A stretch of 34,519 bases of DNA from Gammaproteobacteria bacterium (lineage in GTDB: Bacteria; Pseudomonadota; Gammaproteobacteria; Methylococcales; Methylomonadaceae). The stretch's first letter is position 1; every line of letters begins with the position of its first letter. The translations under genes and the position numbers were made by a program. The notes under the pieces were generated by a model that saw only the letters and a program-made list of their open reading frames with translations, was not told where the DNA came from and ran no database searches. Shown one piece after another: positions 32,940 to 34,519 of this stretch. The stretch spans positions 1 to 34,519 of the forward strand of contig JAHJSQ010000023.1 in NCBI GenBank assembly GCA_018830325.1, given 5' to 3'.

Positions 32940-34385
32940 ATGGACCACAGTGTACACAATAAGCTGATCTCGTTTATCTGGAATATCGCCGACGACTGTC
33001 TGCGCGATGTGTACGTTCGCGGCAAATACCGTGATGTCATTCTGCCTATGGTCGTATTGCGTCGGCTCGATACCCTGCTTGAGCCAACCAAAGAAGCGGT
33101 GCTTGAAGAAGTAAAATTTCAGAAAGAAGAAATGCAAGCCACAGAGTTGGACGACGAACCGTTAAAAGCCGCCAGTGGCTATGTGTTTTATAACACGTCC
33201 AAGTGGACGCTAAAGTCACTCTTCAATACCGCAACGAACAACCAGCAAATCTTGCTGGCAAACTTTGAAGAATACCTGCTCGGTTTCAGCGACAACGTCA
33301 AAGAAATCATTGAATGCTTTAACTTGAAGTCTCAGATTCGCCACATGGCGTCAAAGCAAGTGCTGCTGGATGTCGTCGAAAAGTTTGTCTCGCCTTATAT
33401 CAATCTAACGCACGAATCCGTTGAAGATCCGGATGGCAACAAAATGCCAGCATTGACCAACCTGGGCATGGGTTATGTGTTTGAAGAGCTGATCCGCAAA
33501 TTCAACGAAGAAAATAACGAAGAAGCGGGAGAACACTTTACACCCAGGGAAGTGATTGAACTGATGACCCATTTGGTCTTTGACCCGGTAAAAGACCGGC
33601 TTCCACTGACCATGACTGTCTACGACCCGGCTTGCGGCAGTGGCGGTATGTTGACCGAATCGCAAAACTTCATCGAAGAAAAATACCCGAACGACAATCG
33701 TGATGTGTATCTCTATGGTAAAGAGATCAACGACGAAACCTACGCTATCTGCAAATCCGACATGATGATTAAGGGCAATAACCCGGAAAACATCAGAGAA
33801 GGCTCAACCCTGTCTACCGATGAATTTGCCGGTACCAAGTTCGACTTCATGCTGTCCAACCCTCCCTACGGCAAAAGCTGGGCCGGTGAACAGAAGCACA
33901 TCAAAGACGGTAGTGATGTGATTGACCCGCGTTTCAAAGTAAACCTGAAAGACTACTGGGGCAATGAGGAAGTGGTTGATGCCACGCCTCGCTCCAGTGA
34001 TGGTCAGTTGCTGTTCCTGATGGAAATGGTCAGCAAGATGAAAGACCCGGCCGTCAGCCCGCTCGGCAGCCGAATCGCCTCTGTTCACAACGGTTCGTCA
34101 CTGTTTACCGGCGATGCCGGCGGTGGCGAGAGTAATATTCGCCGTTACATCATCGAAAACGATAGACTGGAAGCCATCGTGCAATTACCGAATAACCTGT
34201 TTTACAACACCGGTATCACTACTTACATCTGGGTGTTAAACAACAACAAACCTGCATCACGCCAAGGTAAGGTACAGTTAATCGACGCCAGCCTGCTGTT
34301 TCGCAAACTGCGCAAAAACCTGGGTAACAAAAACTGCGAATTTGCCCCCGAGCACATTGAGGAAATCACCCATACCTATTCCTGA
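32940..34385 (+). CDS. hsdM: Type I restriction-modification methylase subunit, truncated by IS
   Basis: The encoded protein is an N6-adenine methylase (M subunit), which with HsdS and HsdR modifies or cuts DNA. The N-terminal domain (HNKLISFIWNIADDCLRDVY), AdoMet motif DPACGSGGML and catalytic NPPYGKSW are intact. The frame stops at HTYS after 481 residues because an IS end beginning at 34382 supplies the TGA. Homologues continue well past this point, so the C-terminal part is missing. hsdS and hsdR are not in the window. Start: AAAGGA lies 8 bases upstream. Spelling and codon use (fewer CG-rich codons) differ from neighbours, hinting at acquisition. Confidence 0.92.
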   Translation: MDHSVHNKLISFIWNIADDCLRDVYVRGKYRDVILPMVVLRRLDTLLEPTKEAVLEEVKFQKEEMQATELDDEPLKAASGYVFYNTSKWTLKSLFNTATNNQQILLANFEEYLLGFSDNVKEIIECFNLKSQIRHMASKQVLLDVVEKFVSPYINLTHESVEDPDGNKMPALTNLGMGYVFEELIRKFNEENNEEAGEHFTPREVIELMTHLVFDPVKDRLPLTMTVYDPACGSGGMLTESQNFIEEKYPNDNRDVYLYGKEINDETYAICKSDMMIKGNNPENIREGSTLSTDEFAGTKFDFMLSNPPYGKSWAGEQKHIKDGSDVIDPRFKVNLKDYWGNEEVVDATPRSSDGQLLFLMEMVSKMKDPAVSPLGSRIASVHNGSSLFTGDAGGGESNIRRYIIENDRLEAIVQLPNNLFYNTGITTYIWVLNNNKPASRQGKVQLIDASLLFRKLRKNLGNKNCEFAPEHIEEITHTYS

Positions 34386-34519
34386 TTAGCAAGTTTCTTC
34401 AGCTAAAGCCCAAAAACCAGGATATTCACGGCCAGAAGGCGCATACTGGCCACTTAATTACCAAGGAGTCAGCTCATGGCCATGAATAAAATTCAGTTTC
34501 AAGCAGGCCTGTCACTACC
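34382..34519 (+). mobile_element. IS1595-type insertion sequence, left end
   Basis: It begins CTGATTAGCAAGTTTCTTCA directly after the last sense codon of hsdM. About 94 bases later comes a transposase start. Its end matches those of the MITEs at 1-254 and 20871-21275. The element continues past the window. Confidence 0.75.
34476..34519 (+). CDS. IS1595-family transposase, N-terminus (partial)
   Basis: Only 14 codons are in the window: MAMNKIQFQAGLSL. This matches, by recall, the usual opening of IS1595-family (ISPna2-like) transposases. AAGGAG at 34463-34468 sits 7 bases before the ATG. The rest of the gene, including the zinc ribbon and catalytic domain, lies beyond the edge. Confidence in the family is limited by the short length. 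Confidence 0.65.
   Translation, partial: MAMNKIQFQAGLSL

Overview
The window looks like a chromosomal segment of a gammaproteobacterium, most likely a methanotroph-type member of the Methylococcales. This placement is an inference from protein style, the housekeeping genes and the very high load of intergenic palindromic elements; no methane-oxidation gene is present. About thirty genes are supported. They are separated by at least nine short, non-autonomous, palindrome-rich mobile elements (MITE-like), plus the start of an IS1595-type insertion sequence at the right edge.

Layout. Positions 1-2350 are repeat-rich and hold a PepSY-domain secreted protein and the 3' remnant of a TonB-dependent receptor. 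Positions 2358-9134 are mostly housekeeping: hemH, a secreted pentapeptide-repeat protein, an ATP-grasp-like protein, rdgB, rph, a Ser/Thr kinase and yicC. Positions 9484-18766 form a tightly packed operon resembling an aryl polyene (APE) pigment cluster: a ketosynthase-like protein, two acyl carrier proteins, a COG4648 membrane protein, an acyl-AMP ligase fused to a dehydratase, a glycosyltransferase, an LpxL-type acyltransferase, a Uma2-family protein, a MIO-type aromatic amino acid ammonia-lyase, a hotdog thioesterase and a CrtI-like FAD oxidoreductase. Positions 19265-28711 hold unrelated genes: a YfbR-like nucleotidase, a small membrane protein, mscL, a second-type ftsH, a TIGR03790 protein, a rhomboid protease, a second Uma2 protein, a TSUP permease, a lipoprotein and a toxin-antitoxin pair. 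At 28754-32332 the APE theme resumes with a second COG4648 protein, a LolA-like carrier and an MMPL exporter. The window ends with a type I restriction methylase gene (hsdM) cut short by the IS1595-type element.

How the genes work together. In the APE part, the ammonia-lyase could make an aryl-acrylate starter, the ligase would load it on a carrier protein, and the dehydratase and carrier proteins would take part in polyene extension. The glycosyltransferase/acyltransferase would attach the product to a lipid-like anchor, and the LolA-like and MMPL proteins would move it to the outer membrane. The main elongating ketosynthases and the ketoreductase expected for this pathway are not in the window, so the locus is split, incomplete, or completed elsewhere.

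The strongest unexplained signal is the intergenic elements. At least eight share a core of about 40 bp (consensus around GACGCCGTRAATACRTCC) although their outer ends belong to different families. Three carry the same ~65-bp palindrome inserted at the same point of the core. Two have perfect 9-bp target duplications. A further family has ends matching those of the IS1595-type element that interrupts hsdM.
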